Positions 12,162-22,961 of a stretch of 64,000 nt of DNA are shown here, one piece after another. The stretch comes from Antilocapra americana (taxonomy: Eukaryota; Chordata; Mammalia; Artiodactyla; Antilocapridae): NCBI GenBank assembly GCA_007570785.1, contig ML664159.1, forward strand, positions 4,807,987 through 4,871,986. The letters run 5' to 3'. Under the pieces are notes generated by a model. It ran no database searches. It had not been told where the DNA came from and saw nothing but the letters and a program-made list of their open reading frames with translations. Within the stretch, counting starts at the first letter, position 1. Every line of letters starts with the position of its first letter. The position numbers were made by a program, and so were the translations under genes.

Positions 12162-12530
12162 TCTGTAGTCATTCAAACTGTTACTCCTCTGTATATGATA
12201 TTTCATTTTTTTTGTCTGCCTGCAGTTTGATTATGAAGTTTCTGGGCATGATTTCTTAATTTTATCTTGTTTTAGTCTCTGGAATCTGTAAGTCAGTATC
12301 TTTCCCCCAAAGTTCCAGTCTGTTCTTCAATATTTTTCAGTGTTTTTTTTTTTCTTAATGCTTTATGTTGGACAGTTTCTCTCCCTGTGTCTGATATTAC
12401 TTTCTCTGCAGTATCCCATTAACTGTTAACTCAATCCAGTGCTGTTTTCACTTCAGATTTTCTATTTTTTATCTAGAATTTCCATTTAAATATTTTCATA
12501 TCTTCTGTTTCTCTGCTAATTGTGCTCATG

Positions 12531-12747
12531 TTTCCTTTGTGTGGGCTTCACTTGTGGCTTAGCTGGTAAAGAATCTGACTGCATTGTGGGAGACCTGGGT
12601 TCAATCCCTGGGTTGGGAAAATCCTCTGGAGAAGGGAACAGCTACCCACTCCAGTATTCTGACCTGGAGAATTCTGTGGACTGTATAGTCCATGAAATTG
12701 CAAAGAGTTGGACACGACTGAGCAACTTCCACTTTCACTTTTCCTTT
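12531..12747 (+). mobile_element. Bov-tA SINE with short TSD
   Basis: The tRNA-like head starts 'gggcttcacttgtggctta' with a B-box-like 'gggttcaatccct' near 12598-12610. The Bov-A body ends 'gacacgactgagcaac' and 'ttccactttcactttt'. Direct repeats 'tttccttt' at 12531-12538 and 12740-12747 fit a TSD. It lies inside the T-rich antisense L1-like tract. Confidence 0.9.
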
Positions 12748-13500
12748 ACATCATGAAGTATATTCACAAGATTCATAACAGCTACTTTTTCTGAAAATTT
12801 CTGCAAATATCTGTCATTTCTGGTTCTGTTTCTATTGGTTGGTAGAATTTTCTGTTTATAGTTTGTATTTTTCTTCTTTGCCACATACCTGGAAGTGTTT
12901 GATAGGATTCTAGGTACTGAATTTTATTTTGTTCAATGTCATATTTTGTTGTATTTCTTTAAAGAGTGTTGTTTTTACAGTTGCATATCAGTTTGATCCC
13001 TTTGAAACTTGTTTTCAGGTTTTCTTGTGGTAGGTCTGGAGCAGTCTTTTTTCTAGGCTTACTTTATTCCCCACTGCTAAGACGTGACTCTTCTGAACAT
13101 TCTACCGAATGTTCTCTATTTTATGAAGTTTATTCACTCTGAGTGATGAGAATGTGAGTTTTTCCTACTATCGTGTGATTTCCGGGACATCTCCAGCCTG
13201 TTTGGTTCAAGTAGTTCTACTCCTAGTCCCATGGAGTATTACCCCAGGCATGTGCAGATCAGTAATCAGCTACAGACTTGAGGGGACCCCCTTTGATGAT
13301 CTCTGGAGCATATTTGCCTAGTACCCTTTTCTCCAGTATTCTGACCTACAGAATATGGCTCTTTAAATGAGAATACTATATTCTGTTTGAGTTTCCACTC
13401 TGAACTACAGTTTTGAAATGTCTCCAGGAAGTAAACTGGGGAAATCAGAGCACTCATCTCATTGTTTTCCTTCTCTGAGAGATCACAGAGATTGCCTCAT

Positions 13501-13835
13501 TGCCTAGTATTTGAAAAAAAATTTTATGTAATTTCCCTACTTTTTTGATTGTTAATACTAGGGCAATCCCTGTAGTAATTGGTTCTTCATACGTCAGTAA
13601 AATTCCAAAAGTAGACTTTTGAACATCTTTTGTGTACAGACCCCTGGGTTGGAGTCACAGATTAAATACTCTCCTAATTGTGTTAAAAATGCATGCTGTG
13701 TTTATACATACTTCTTATAAGTTAGCTGTTTATTTCCTTTCCCCTAGCCTCAAATTTGATACTTTCAATTTATTATTTCAATAAAATTGATCTTGTTTTA
13801 GTATAAATGACGATAGATGCAGGTCAGAACTATTG
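13501..13835. other. No feature recognised
   Basis: AT-rich linker between the antisense L1-like region and the L2. I see neither a gene nor a repeat in it. Confidence 0.4.
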
Positions 13836-15395
13836 AAGAACTTAGTTATTTTATAGCTGGACTATTGCAATAGACTCCTAAGTGATCCTGGTCTTTTCAG
13901 TCTCACTCTTTTCCATTCCTATCTCCTCAATATTTCCATAGTGATTTTTAAAGTATGTAATCTCCTGGATGATTACAAACACCTACTAATTCTCACTTTG
14001 CTTCTACCTTGTCCCCCAGCCCCAGTCTATTCTCAACCCAGCAGCCAGAATGACCCTTTTAAAACAATTCAGATCAAGTTACTCTCCTGTGCCTATGTAA
14101 ATCCTTCGGTGTTTCCTTAGTTCACGCAGAAAAAAGGTCAAAGCCCTTCAAGGTCTTAGAGACCCTACCTGATCTGACTCTGTCTGATCCTATCTCCAGC
14201 TCTTTCCCTCTCCTTCTGTTCCAGCCACACTAACCTCCATGCTGTTACATAGGTACATCAAGCAGGGTCCTGCCTTATGGCCTTTTTTTTTTTTTTACTT
14301 TATTGTGTTGGTTTTGCCATACATTGACATGAAACCGCCATGGGTTTACATATGCTCCCCCTCCAGAGCCCCCCTCCCTCCTCCCTCCTGATTCCCTCCC
14401 CCGGGTCATCTCAGTGCACCAGCCCCGAGCATCAGCCCTGGGCTGGTGATTGATTTCACATATGATAATTAACATGTTTCAATGCCATTCTCCCATATCA
14501 TCCCACCCTTACCCTCTTCCACAGAGTCCACGAGTCTATTCTATACATCTGTGTTTCTTTTGCTGTCTCGCATGCAGGGTTCTCATAACCATCTTTCTAC
14601 ATTCCATATATATGCGTTAGTATACTGTATTGTTGTTTTTCCTTCTGGCTTACTTCACTCTGGATAATAGGCTCCAGTTCCGTCCACCTGAGTAGAACTG
14701 CTTCAAATGAATTTTTTTTTAATGCTGAGTAATATTCCATTGTGTATATGTACCACAGCTTTCTTATCCATTCGTCTGTTGATGGACATCTAGGTTGCTT
14801 CCATGTCCTGGCTATTGTAAACAATGCAGCGATGAACATTGGGGTACACGTATCTCTTTCAATTCTGGTTTCTTTGGTGTGTATGCCCAGCAGTGGGATT
14901 GCTGGGTTATAGGGCAGGTCTATTTGCAGTTTTTTAAGGAATCTCCACACTGTTCTCCATAGTGGCTGTACTAGTTTGCATTCCCACCAACAGTGTAAGA
15001 GGGTTCCCTTTTGGCCTTTGAATTGATCATCTCCTGTGCTTTGAAAACTCCTCCTTCAGATTTCCTCATGCTTAACTCCCTCCGCTCCTTCAGGTCTTTG
15101 GTGTAGTGTTACCTTTTCAGTGTTGCCTCCCTGGCCCTCCAGTTAAATGATGGAATCTGACCTGGCCGTCCTCTCTGCTTCAGCACATCTGGTGTTTTAC
15201 ACTGCTTTAATTATTTCTACAATATTTATGAGCTTCTAACATCCTAGATAGTAAGAACTTAGTTACTATGTTTGTTACCTCTTTCCCATTAGAATGTAAA
15301 CTCTCTAAGGGCAGAGTTTGTTGTCTGTTTTACTCTCTGATATATCCCCAGAACCTGGTACTTTTAGGTCTATAATAAATATTTGTTGAATGCAT
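13836..15395 (+). mobile_element. L2 LINE, sense, split by a young L1
   Basis: The left part (13836-14277) reads 'gctggactattgcaatagac', 'caagttactctcctgtgcc', 'cccttcaaggtcttagagac' and 'ccagccacactaacctcca'. The right part (15020-15395) carries 'ctccttcaggtctttggtg', 'agaatgtaaactctctaag', 'atatccccagaacctggta' and the end 'aataaatatttgttgaatg'. These are L2 3'-half landmarks in order. The coding portion is far too diverged to read. An L1 with its own TSD sits in the middle. Confidence 0.85.
14278..15019 (-). mobile_element. Young 5'-truncated L1, antisense, with TSD and intact ORF2 tail
   Basis: Poly(T) at 14283-14295 is the complement of the poly(A) tail. The ruminant L1 3' UTR follows ('gtgttggttttgccataca', 'gttgatggacatctaggttg'). 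The element is 5'-truncated at about 15010. Direct repeats 'tggccttt' at 14278-14285 and 15012-15019 are the likely TSD. On the minus strand 14950-14597 there is an unbroken 117-residue L1 ORF2 C-terminus, with words [25 protein letters not shown] and LEPIIQSEVSQKEK, truncated far before the RT. The low divergence and open frame mark a recent insertion into the old L2. Confidence 0.93.
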
Positions 15396-16330
15396 GTAAA
15401 TCTGATATTCTTTAAAGTTAGATGATTTAGCTGGTAATGAGCATCAGAAGGATAAAGCCTAAACTCTTCACAAAGCAGAGTACATTCTTCATGAGCATCT
15501 CCTCTTTCCTATGTCCATCTTTTTAGCTTCTCCATCCCTCCATTCCCTGATTTCCACCCATACTTTCCACACTGAAATATTACTGGCTCTCTCACATTTC
15601 TTGGCAACATCTCAGGCAGCACTCATTGCTTTGTACTCACTTTATGGCGTTGTAACAATTTTGTATTCAGATGTGAGCAACCCAAATTTTAGTGTCTAAT
15701 TCACAGTAAAGCTTCTTCCCTCTTCCCTGCTAGGGACATCAGCTCAAGGACCTAGAGTGGGGAAGGGGATGTGGTTTTCTCTTTCATGCTCTATCCTTTC
15801 TCCTGTCTGTGCTTCTGTTTTCTTCGAGTCCAGTGAAGGAGGAGAGAGAAGGGGTGGAGTCTGTCATCAGTTGAGGTTGTACTCTAGTTGCTGGCGACCT
15901 CTCTGAGGCAGATGCTTTCCCCCTGTCGTCAGGGACCTCTGAGATGCACAGCATGCTGATGCAGGTGACAGCCCCCTGATTTACAGCAGAATGACCCACT
16001 TGGTGCCTTTCTACTGGGATATTCTCATATTGGTAAAGCCTTCTTGAGCAGGACTCTTTCAGGATACCTTGAAAGAGATACTGGATGTAAATATCGACTA
16101 CACAAATACAAATCTGACATCTAAGGCATAATTGTCCATCGATTTTACTTTACTGCTGCTCTTCTGGTCCTGAATGTGAGGAAATTAGGTAGAATCTAAA
16201 GAATGAATCAAATACATGGACCTGACAGAGAAATGGAAATAGTTCCTCAGTGAGACTCAATAAGTGACTTCTGACTGGATGCAAGTTTCCGAACCTTGGT
16301 CTTTTAACTCTCAAGTGAACAAGTAAGTAT
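15396..16330. other. No feature recognised
   Basis: Single-copy looking DNA. The frame 15784-15999 (minus) lacks any domain. Nothing else can be supported. Confidence 0.4.
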
Positions 16331-16440
16331 GTGCATCGTCATCCTACCACTGACTAGCTGTGAGGTAATAGCTACCTGATCTCTCTGGGACTCAGCTTCA
16401 TCCTCCATAAAGTGAGGCAGTTGGATTTTTAAGTTAATGT
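16331..16440 (+). mobile_element. MIR SINE fragment
   Basis: The MIR core order is visible: 'ctaccactgactagctgtg', then a diverged 'gacctt' region, then 'gggactcagcttcatcctcc' and 'ataaagtgaggca'. It is old, and neither the tRNA head nor the 3' LINE tail is clear. Confidence 0.65.
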
Positions 16441-16467
16441 TTTATTGTAAGAGCCTATGATGCCCTT

Positions 16468-16585
16468 GGGCTTCCCTGATAGGTCAGTTGGTGAAGAATG
16501 TGCCTGCACTGCAGGAGATCCCGGGTTGATTCCTGGGTCAGGAAGAGCCCCTGGAGAAGGGATAGGGTACTGACTTCAGTATTCT
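16468..16585 (+). mobile_element. Bov-tA SINE, partial (head plus start of body)
   Basis: Starts 'gggcttccctgataggtca' (A-box-like tRNA head) with 'cccgggttgattcctgg' as the B-box region, and breaks off at 'cttcagtattctt' where the next SINE head begins. It has lost its 3' half. The second copy directly abuts it. Confidence 0.85.
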
Positions 16586-16782
16586 TGGGCTTCCTGGTGG
16601 CTCAGCTGGTAAAGAATCCACCTGCAATGTGGGAGACCTGGGTTTGATCCCTGGGTTGGGAAGATCCCCTGGAGAAGGGAAAGGCTACCCAGTCCAGTAT
16701 TCTGGCCTGGAGAATTCCATGGACTGTATAGTCCATGGGGTCCCAAAGAGTCAGACCCGACTGAGCGACTTTCACTTTGGAT
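16586..16782 (+). mobile_element. Bov-tA SINE, full length
   Basis: Near-consensus head 'gggcttcctggtggctcag' with B box 'gggtttgatccctggg', body 'ggagaattccatggactgt' and 3' end 'gagcgactttcactttgg'. It abuts the partial copy at 16468-16585, giving two tRNA-like heads in tandem 118 bp apart. No clear TSD is visible around the pair. Confidence 0.93.
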
Positions 16783-17600
16783 GATAGCAGACATGATGCC
16801 CTTTGATTCTCTGTTTCCTTTGAGGTGTCATGGAGATGAGGCTTTGCACGACTGAACTCCATTGCTTTACTCTTTCTTCAGGAGGGCAGTTCCAGCACTA
16901 TGAAGCATTGGTTTTGAAATTTATATTGAATTATTAATAAAATACCATTTGTAGAGAGTAAGCTAGAACATAGTGGGGAGGCCAAGAAGCGTGACGATCT
17001 CAAATAGGGAACATCCCAATATTTTCTCTGCCAGTGATTGGTTGGCCACCAGGGATGAAGGACAGGGGCTTGGCAGCGTGTACCAGGAATGCCTGCCATG
17101 GGTCTTGGAAAACAGAGGCTGCTCAGTAGAAGGGGGTGATACATCTTCCTGACAGAGCTCCTGCCAGGAGAGAATGTACATAACTCAGCCCTGAGCCTTG
17201 CTAAGAGCTCTGCCAAATCCGACAGGCAGGTAACAAAACACTGAAAAGAAAGTAATGTCAGTCCAGCCTAGCGACGGCCAATACTGCACCTTAATTACTC
17301 AACCTAGTGACAAAAGCTATTTATCAAGCTTGAAATAAAGTGATTTTAAAGTCAGAAATTTATGTGCCAGCCAGTCAGAGGCTGTAATTTTTGAGGCATT
17401 GGTTTAAAGGCACATAAACTTAAATGAAAACAAATTGGAGAGCTAAGTAACTATACATATGCCCAATAGCTCCCTCGGTTCTGTCTTTGGTTTGTCTGAC
17501 TTCCACACCATGCCCCTGTACTTGCATTTCTGGTCAATTACAGTACGTCATCTAAGCCAAGATCTCACCCAGGAACCAAAAGGAAGATGTTCTGTGTTTA
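16783..17600. other. Single-copy DNA, no gene recognised
   Basis: Repeat-poor. The minus-strand frames 16878-17216 and 16963-17181 overlap in different registers and carry no domain. The part at 17260-17450 is AT-rich with several short homeobox-like words, a weak hint of constrained non-coding DNA only. Confidence 0.4.
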
Positions 17601-18200
17601 TTTATTCCATTTACTCAACAAGTATTTATTGTATTTTGTGAGTACAGAAGAAAAGAGGGCTGAGGAGGCCTGGAAGTATTCCTTTATTCAACAAGTATTT
17701 ATTGAATACCTGCTGTGTGCCAGATATTGACTGGGGAGCTAAACGTGGTGGTGGTGAGGAAGACAGTGGAGACCTCTTCTCCGATAGAACTCACACACAT
17801 ATAAATGAGAACATGTATAAATGAGAAAATAAATGACAGTGGTTGGAGGGAAGGATAGCAACGCTAGAAGAGACTGTAATGATTAGGGAGCAGAGTTCTA
17901 AATGGAGGGAGCAGTCTTTGTAAAAGCAGTAGAGCAGGAATAAACTTTGCATGTCTGCTGAATGGAGAAACAGGTCAGCGTGACTGAAGAGGGAAGGAGT
18001 AGAAACAGACAAGATCAGAGAGGTAGGTAGGAGCTAGATTGAGAAGGGCTTGTAGATCAGGGGAAGAGTGGATTTTATTCTAAGTACAGTGTGAGCCACC
18101 AGAGAGTTTTAGGAAGGGGAAAATGATCTAACCAACAGATCAGGGGATCTATTGAGAGGGAAGGGGTGGAAAAGACTTTGCAAAAGAAGAGGCATTAATT
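17600..18200 (-). mobile_element. L2 LINE, antisense
   Basis: 'caacaagtatttattgaata' and 'cctgctgtgtgccagatat' are the antisense L2 3' terminus. Further upstream L2 sequence follows rightward: 'gaagggcttgtagatcagg', 'ggattttattctaagtaca', 'gagccaccagagagttttag' and 'ggaaaatgatctaacca'. The 16-bp word 'caacaagtatttattg' also occurs 73 bp to the left (17616 and 17689), so a second L2 tail or a local duplication is present. Confidence 0.75.
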
Positions 18201-18331
18201 ACTTAACGGTTGTTTAATCAAAGAAGGATTTATTGAATTCTCCTCACATGCCACATGCTGATGACAGAACAATGAGTTGGACACACCATATCCTCAAGAT
18301 GCTTGAGGTACAGTGGTGAAATCAAGTGTAT

Positions 18332-18525
18332 AAGAACAACATGACATGTGTCTAATCAATCGCCAGCCCAGGATTGATGCTCGGGACTGGTGCAGCGAGA
18401 TTTCCCGGGGGGGAGGGAGGAGGGAGGGGGGACCCGGAGAGGAAGCATATGTAAACCCATGGTGATATCATGACAATGTATGGCAAAAACAATAATTAAA
18501 AAAAAAAAAAAGAACAACACGACAA
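18332..18525 (+). mobile_element. Young L1 3' end (3' UTR only) with TSD
   Basis: A 164-bp L1 tail (18347-18510) contains 'gtgtctaatcaatcgccag', the G-rich tract at 18406-18432, 'aagcatatgtaaacccatg' and a poly(A) tail. The flanking repeats 'aagaacaacatgaca' at 18332-18346 and 'aagaacaacacgaca' at about 18511-18525 differ by one base: a clear 15-bp TSD. The TSD lies in otherwise unremarkable DNA. Confidence 0.95.
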
Positions 18526-18644
18526 CAGTGAGCCTTCTTGGGCAAAGTCACCTGTAGTCACTGCCAAGATTATTAACGTACATGGCTTCTTAAAGAAGGC
18601 TTTTCTGGATGTGACTTTTAAATACAAAAGTCACATTGAGTGCA

Positions 18645-18800
18645 AAAGGAGAAGAGGGCGGTAGAGGATGAGGTGGTTGGATGGCATCACTGACTCAATG
18701 GACATAAATTTGAGCAAACTCCAGGAGATGGTGAAGCCTGGCATGCTGCAGTTCATGGGATTACAAGGAGTTGCACATGACTGAGTGACCAAACAACAAC
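18645..18800 (+). mobile_element. BovB LINE 3' end, sense
   Basis: 'ggagaagagggcggtagagg', 'gatgaggtggttggatggc', 'ggagatggtgaagcctggc' and 'catgactgagtgaccaaaca' are the last 150 bp of BovB, in the same order as 11990-12150. It is severely 5'-truncated. The AAC-rich end replaces the usual AACTG repeats. Confidence 0.88.
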
Positions 18801-18844
18801 ATCAGCAGATGATGGACATGCCACTGGGTCTGCTATCCTAGAGA

Positions 18845-18995
18845 TAACACAGTCTAAGAGGCACAGTGGAATTATAAGTCATGAGACCGACTTGACTTCT
18901 CTATGTGGCGTAAGGGGCAAGTGTTCCCAGGAGTCTGGGCTTCACTTCCTCTATAAGAAAGAGCTGAAATAATTGCTCTATAATGTCCCCTCCAG
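18845..18995 (+). mobile_element. MIR SINE fragment
   Basis: 'gagaccgacttgacttct', 'gggcaagtgttcccagg' and 'cttcacttcctctataaga' follow the MIR core (TGTGACC..GGGCAAG..CTTCA..CTCATCTGTAAA) with heavy divergence. Confidence 0.45.
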
Positions 18996-19856
18996 TTTTA
19001 TTTGTAACTTAGAGGATGCTTTGTCTTGGTCATTCATTTTAGGCTGCTTTCTTGCCACAGTAATACAGAAGACTAACTTTGAGCCCCAATTAAGCAAAAC
19101 GTTATCCCTCACAAAAGAATTTCAGTCTTCTCATTAGCAGACCTGAATTGCATGAAATTGCACTCAGCTAGGATTATATGTTTTTACTTTCATCAAAGTA
19201 TTTTTAGAAATTTGTTTTCTCTCTTGCATCTTAGTCCGTGCATCATCTCCTTGATGCTACATCATCAAGGATGATGCCCTGAAAAGCTTACAGTGTTTAT
19301 TCTTGGGCCCTTTATAAAAAAAGATCACTGACTCCTATTTTAAGGCTGGAACGTTGTGGAGCAGAGTTTTCTGGTTTGAGATCCCCAAAACCTCATGCCT
19401 GCCAGATGCTCAGTAGAGAAGATGATTCCATGGTCCCTGACAAGTGCTGAAGTAAGAAACAAATCCATAACCACAATCAAGTGAAGAAACAAACCCATTT
19501 CACTTTGTTTAATTCTGTGTTTCCAAATGTAAATGAAATCAGACCTTTTATTAGGTAACAATCCTTAATTGCAGTTTGAACCCTGGACCTGAGCAGGTTC
19601 CCTCACCTACAGCTCCTGTGTTCTCCTGGCATGCACTCTTGATTTTACCCTGCCTGGTTGCAATGGCAGGGAAGTCTAACTATATTTCATGTTACATAGT
19701 CTTCCCCTTTTGCTGGACCAACTTTGAAGCAAACTGAGGAGCCACACCAGCTGAAATGATACTTCTTCTCTCCAGCCTTGGGAAATGCCCTTTCTAAGGC
19801 TTCATACTGCATACCAGTTGAATCAGTGCAGCCTCAGGATGAGGATATACAAATGT
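18996..19856. other. No feature recognised
   Basis: Single-copy looking DNA. 'cttgatgctacatcatcaag' near 19251-19270 forms a small perfect inverted repeat (CTTGATG / CATCAAG). No coding signal is seen. Confidence 0.4.
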
Positions 19857-20080
19857 ATAGATGATGATGTTGTTGTTTAGTTGCTCAGTCATGTCCTGAC
19901 TCTTTGTGACCTCATGGACTGTAGCCAACCAGGCTCCTCTGTCCATGGAATACTGGAGTGGATTGCCATTTCCTTCTCCAGGGCATCTTCCCGATCCAGG
20001 GTTTAAACCTGGATCTCCTGCATTCCATTGCAAAGGGAGATTCTTTACCACTGAACCACCAGGGAAGCCCATAGATGATG
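19857..20080 (-). mobile_element. Bov-tA SINE with 10-bp TSD
   Basis: The body is 19867-20070 with the head on the right (minus-strand 'gggcttccctggtggttc'). Exact repeats 'atagatgatg' at 19857-19866 and 20071-20080 are the TSD. The Bov-A part reads 'ttgctcagtcatgtcctga', then 'ctctgtccatgga'. Confidence 0.95.
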
Positions 20081-20605
20081 TAGAACGTATGAAATTGCTT
20101 TGCCTGTTTGTGGTGAGGAGTTTGAGTTAAGACATAAGTGCTCTCTTGCCTGTTTTTTCTTGTGACTAACAGAACTCTGTCCAGCTTATTATGCTCCGAG
20201 TTTCCCTGTAGGTCAGCTACAACCAATATACAGCACCGTATGGCTCAGCCTATGTTGTGCAGGCCAGGCCTAGGCCCTGACTTATCCCTACCCCCACCAC
20301 AAGCATAACAATTTCAATAATAATAACTACCATCTCTTCTGAACCTGTGAACTCCCTGGGTGGGCTATGGTGCTGACCTTTGGCTGTGGTCAGAGTGATT
20401 CATGTGGCATCTGCAGGGTCAAACTCATCAAGGAGATTTTATCAGCAGTTGTCCGGCAACTGAGGCATAGACATTGGTTAAATGAACGAGTGGGTGACTA
20501 AGTGCTGTTCAGCTCTGGAGAGCTGCATCATGGTGGGCAGAGACTTGTGCAGTGTAGGTGTTCTAGACTACTCTCTGTGCAAAGGATACTATATATAAGA
20601 GGAGA
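20081..20605. other. No feature recognised
   Basis: Single-copy looking DNA with a CCCTACCCCCACC stretch near 20288. No gene or repeat is supported. Confidence 0.4.
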
Positions 20606-20832
20606 TGGGGAAGGAAAACTGAATGGGCATGGGTTTGAGTCCTAGACCTACCAATGAGGCAAGGCATCACTTTTATCAAGTTCTTTGAACTCTCTTGAGT
20701 GTTACTTGTCTCCCCTGTAAAATGGAGTAATAATACCTACCTTGCTGAATTCATGTGATGATGAGGCTATAAATAGGAATTAACATGAAGGCTGGCATGG
20801 ATCTGGTACATGATAAAAACTCAATGGACTGC
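20606..20832 (+). mobile_element. MIR SINE, nearly full length
   Basis: 'gggtttgagtcctagacc' (B-box relic), the core 'atcaagttctttgaactct', 'ctcccctgtaaaatggagt', 'aataatacctaccttgctg' and the tail 'ctggtacatgataaaaact' occur in canonical MIR order. Confidence 0.8.
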
Positions 20833-21520
20833 AGCCATGATTATGAGGTTATTAAGAATGGGAAGCATCATCAGCCATCACTCCATCAAGTCCCCTCATT
20901 CTATCAGTGAGGAGACTTGGTCAATACAGTGGTTAGTGGGAGAACACAGGTTTCCTTAGTCCTAACTCAGTGCTCTGTGTAGCACATTTCTCTCTTCAGT
21001 CATTAGTTAACTGCTGAGGGGAAAGACCTCATTCTGACCTTGGATATTTCCTGTAAATCTTGAATCTGCTTTGAGATCCAAGGAATGTGTGTCTGGCATC
21101 TAGTGTGCATGGGTTTTACAGTTTGACTTTTTAAGTACAGAGCACATTGTCTTCCAGAAACAGGGCCTTTCTCTTGTTGGTACCTCTCATGCTCACAGGC
21201 TAGAACTTGGGGACATTAGGCTCACAGATGCCTTGGACACATGACTGGGTGGCTTGATCATGCCTCAGGGCTTGGAGGAGGTAAGGTGACCTGGAGCCAG
21301 GTGCTGCCTTGTTACCACTCACCTGGCTGGAGTGGACTTTACTGGGGCTTGCTGGAATGTTCAGAGGAACAACTGGAGGCAGCGCTGATGAACAGGGAGG
21401 ACAGAAGTAGAAGCAGCAGAGGGAAGAGAAGGACCAAGCTCTTGCCATAGGTTGAAGGGAGCAGTTGCTTTCCTAAAAACACCCAGTGTTAGACCTGGTG
21501 TCTAGATTCCTTCTCAGGCA
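20833..21520. other. No feature recognised
   Basis: Single-copy looking, moderately GC-rich around 21200-21450. The opposing frames there (21241-21450 plus, 21200-21448 minus) are mutual shadows without domains. Confidence 0.4.
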
Positions 21521-21529
21521 AACCCATGG

Positions 21530-22410
21530 AAGTCCCATTAAACACAATGTAGCAATTCCAGTCTGGGAATTTACCCAAAGGAAATGAAAATGCAAAATAT
21601 ATCTGCACCCCAAATTTACTGCAGCATTATTTGCAATTGCCAAGAAGTGGAAGCAAGCTAAATGTCCATGAATGGATATGTGGTTCAGTAGGAAAGAATC
21701 CACCTGCCAATGCAGGAGACGCAAGTTTGATCCCTGGGTTGGGAAGATTCCCTGGAGGAAGAAATGGCAACCCACTCCAATATTCTTGCCTGGAAAATTC
21801 TATGGACAGAGGAGCCTGGCAGGGCACAGTTCATGGAGTCACAAAAGAGCTGGACGTGACTTAGCAACTAAACAACAATTGTACACACACACAAACATAC
21901 ATACGCACAATAGAATATTATTCAGCCATAAAAAAGAAGGAAGCCTTGACATTTGCAACATCATGAGTGGACCTTGAGGGCACTGTGCTAAGTGAAATAA
22001 GTCAGACAAAGAAAGAGAAATATCATATGATCTCATTTATATGTGGAATCTAAAAACACAAAGACAAAAAGCCCCCAAACTCCCCCATTACAGAGAACAG
22101 GTTGGTGGTTGCCAGACTCAGGGGGAAAAGTTGAAGGTGGTCAAAAGTTAGAAACTTCCAGTTATAAAATAAATTAATCATGGGGATACAATGTGGTGAC
22201 TATAGTTAATAATACTGTGTGTATAATTGGAAGTTGCTAAGACAGTAGATCTTAAAACTTCTCATCACAAGAAAAAGAATTTGTAACTATAGTGATGGAT
22301 GCTAACTAAACTTATTGTGGTAGTTATTTGCAACACATTCAAATATCAAGTTATTATGTTGTACACATGAAACAAATATTATATGTTGATTATATCTCAA
22401 TTAAAAAATT
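21530..22410 (+). mobile_element. Ancient L1 (L1M-type) 3' end, sense, split by a SINE
   Basis: Left of the SINE: 'ggaaatgaaaatgcaaaata', 'ctgcagcattatttgcaatt' and 'ccaagaagtggaagcaagc'. Right: 'gaatattattcagccataaa', 'aagtgaaataagtcagaca', 'tatgatctcatttatatgtg' and the 3' UTR to 'tatgttgattatatctcaat' plus A-run. This is the ORF2 end and 3' UTR of an old L1 in sense. Confidence 0.85.
21681..21877 (+). mobile_element. Bov-tA SINE
   Basis: The head is shortened at its 5' side ('gtggttcagtaggaaagaat'). The B-box region reads 'caagtttgatccctggg' and the body ends 'gtgacttagcaactaaacaa'. It lies within the L1M 3' end, between the ATGGATAT and ACACACAC parts of that element. Confidence 0.9.
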
Positions 22411-22712
22411 TTCACTAAACACATAAAGAATATGAACTATAGTACTCCACAACTACTTCTTGGGAGTAGTACCATGCTACTTGGGTTCCTGTGAATGTAA
22501 CTGGGTATCTACTTATCCAACATTATCATAAAATGAGCTACCACTGATTATTTTACTATAAAAAAATAAAAAATATGCCACAGAGTGTAAAATAAAGTCT
22601 CTTACCTTACTCTGCCCTCATAATAGTCCCACTTAGTTGAATTTTCTGCTGTTAACAGTTTCTTATGTATTTTTAAGATATTCATACTCTCTATATACAT
22701 ATATATATGTAA
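22411..22712. other. No feature recognised
   Basis: AT-rich linker; an alternating TATA/GTAT stretch at 22691-22725 precedes the SINE. Confidence 0.4.
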
Positions 22713-22961
22713 TGTATATGTAGTATGAAAGTGAAGAAAGTGAAAGTGTTAGTTGCTCATTCATGTCCAACTCTTTGTGACCCCATGGGGTGTAGCCCAC
22801 CAGGCTCCTCTGTCCATGGGATTGTCCAGGCAAGAATACTGGAGTGGGTTGCCATTTCCTTCTCAAGGATATCTTCCCAACCCAGGAATCAAACTCAAGT
22901 CTCCTGCATTGCAGGAAAATTCTTTACCATCTGAGCCATCAAGGAAGCCTATATATAGTAT
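22713..22961 (-). mobile_element. Bov-tA SINE with TSD
   Basis: The body is about 22727-22949 with the head at the right (minus). The flanks 'tatatgtagtat' (left, near 22716-22727) and 'tatatatagtat' (22950-22961) differ by one base and fit a TSD. The right TSD copy overlaps the left border of the next BovB insertion. Confidence 0.85.

Larger units (their letters stand above)
9451..13500 (-). mobile_element. Ancient L1/HAL1-lineage sequence, antisense, interrupted
   Basis: The sequence flanking the BovB insertion ('tctagctttcatggcttctg' left; 'ctgtagtcattcaaactg' and 'gtttgattatgaagtttctg' right) resembles an antisense L1M/HAL1-type region that I recall as 'ttgatgagaaatctgctgtc'. T-rich sequence continues to about 13.1 kb with only the BovB and Bov-tA as clear later insertions. 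The family call is tentative; the segment 13130-13500 may be single-copy. Confidence 0.4.

Noticed and set aside
16586..16660. tRNA gene suggested by A- and B-box-like motifs
   Set aside because: This is the tRNA-Glu-derived head of a Bov-tA SINE; it lacks a cloverleaf acceptor end and continues into the Bov-A body. The same holds for all other Bov-tA and CHR heads.
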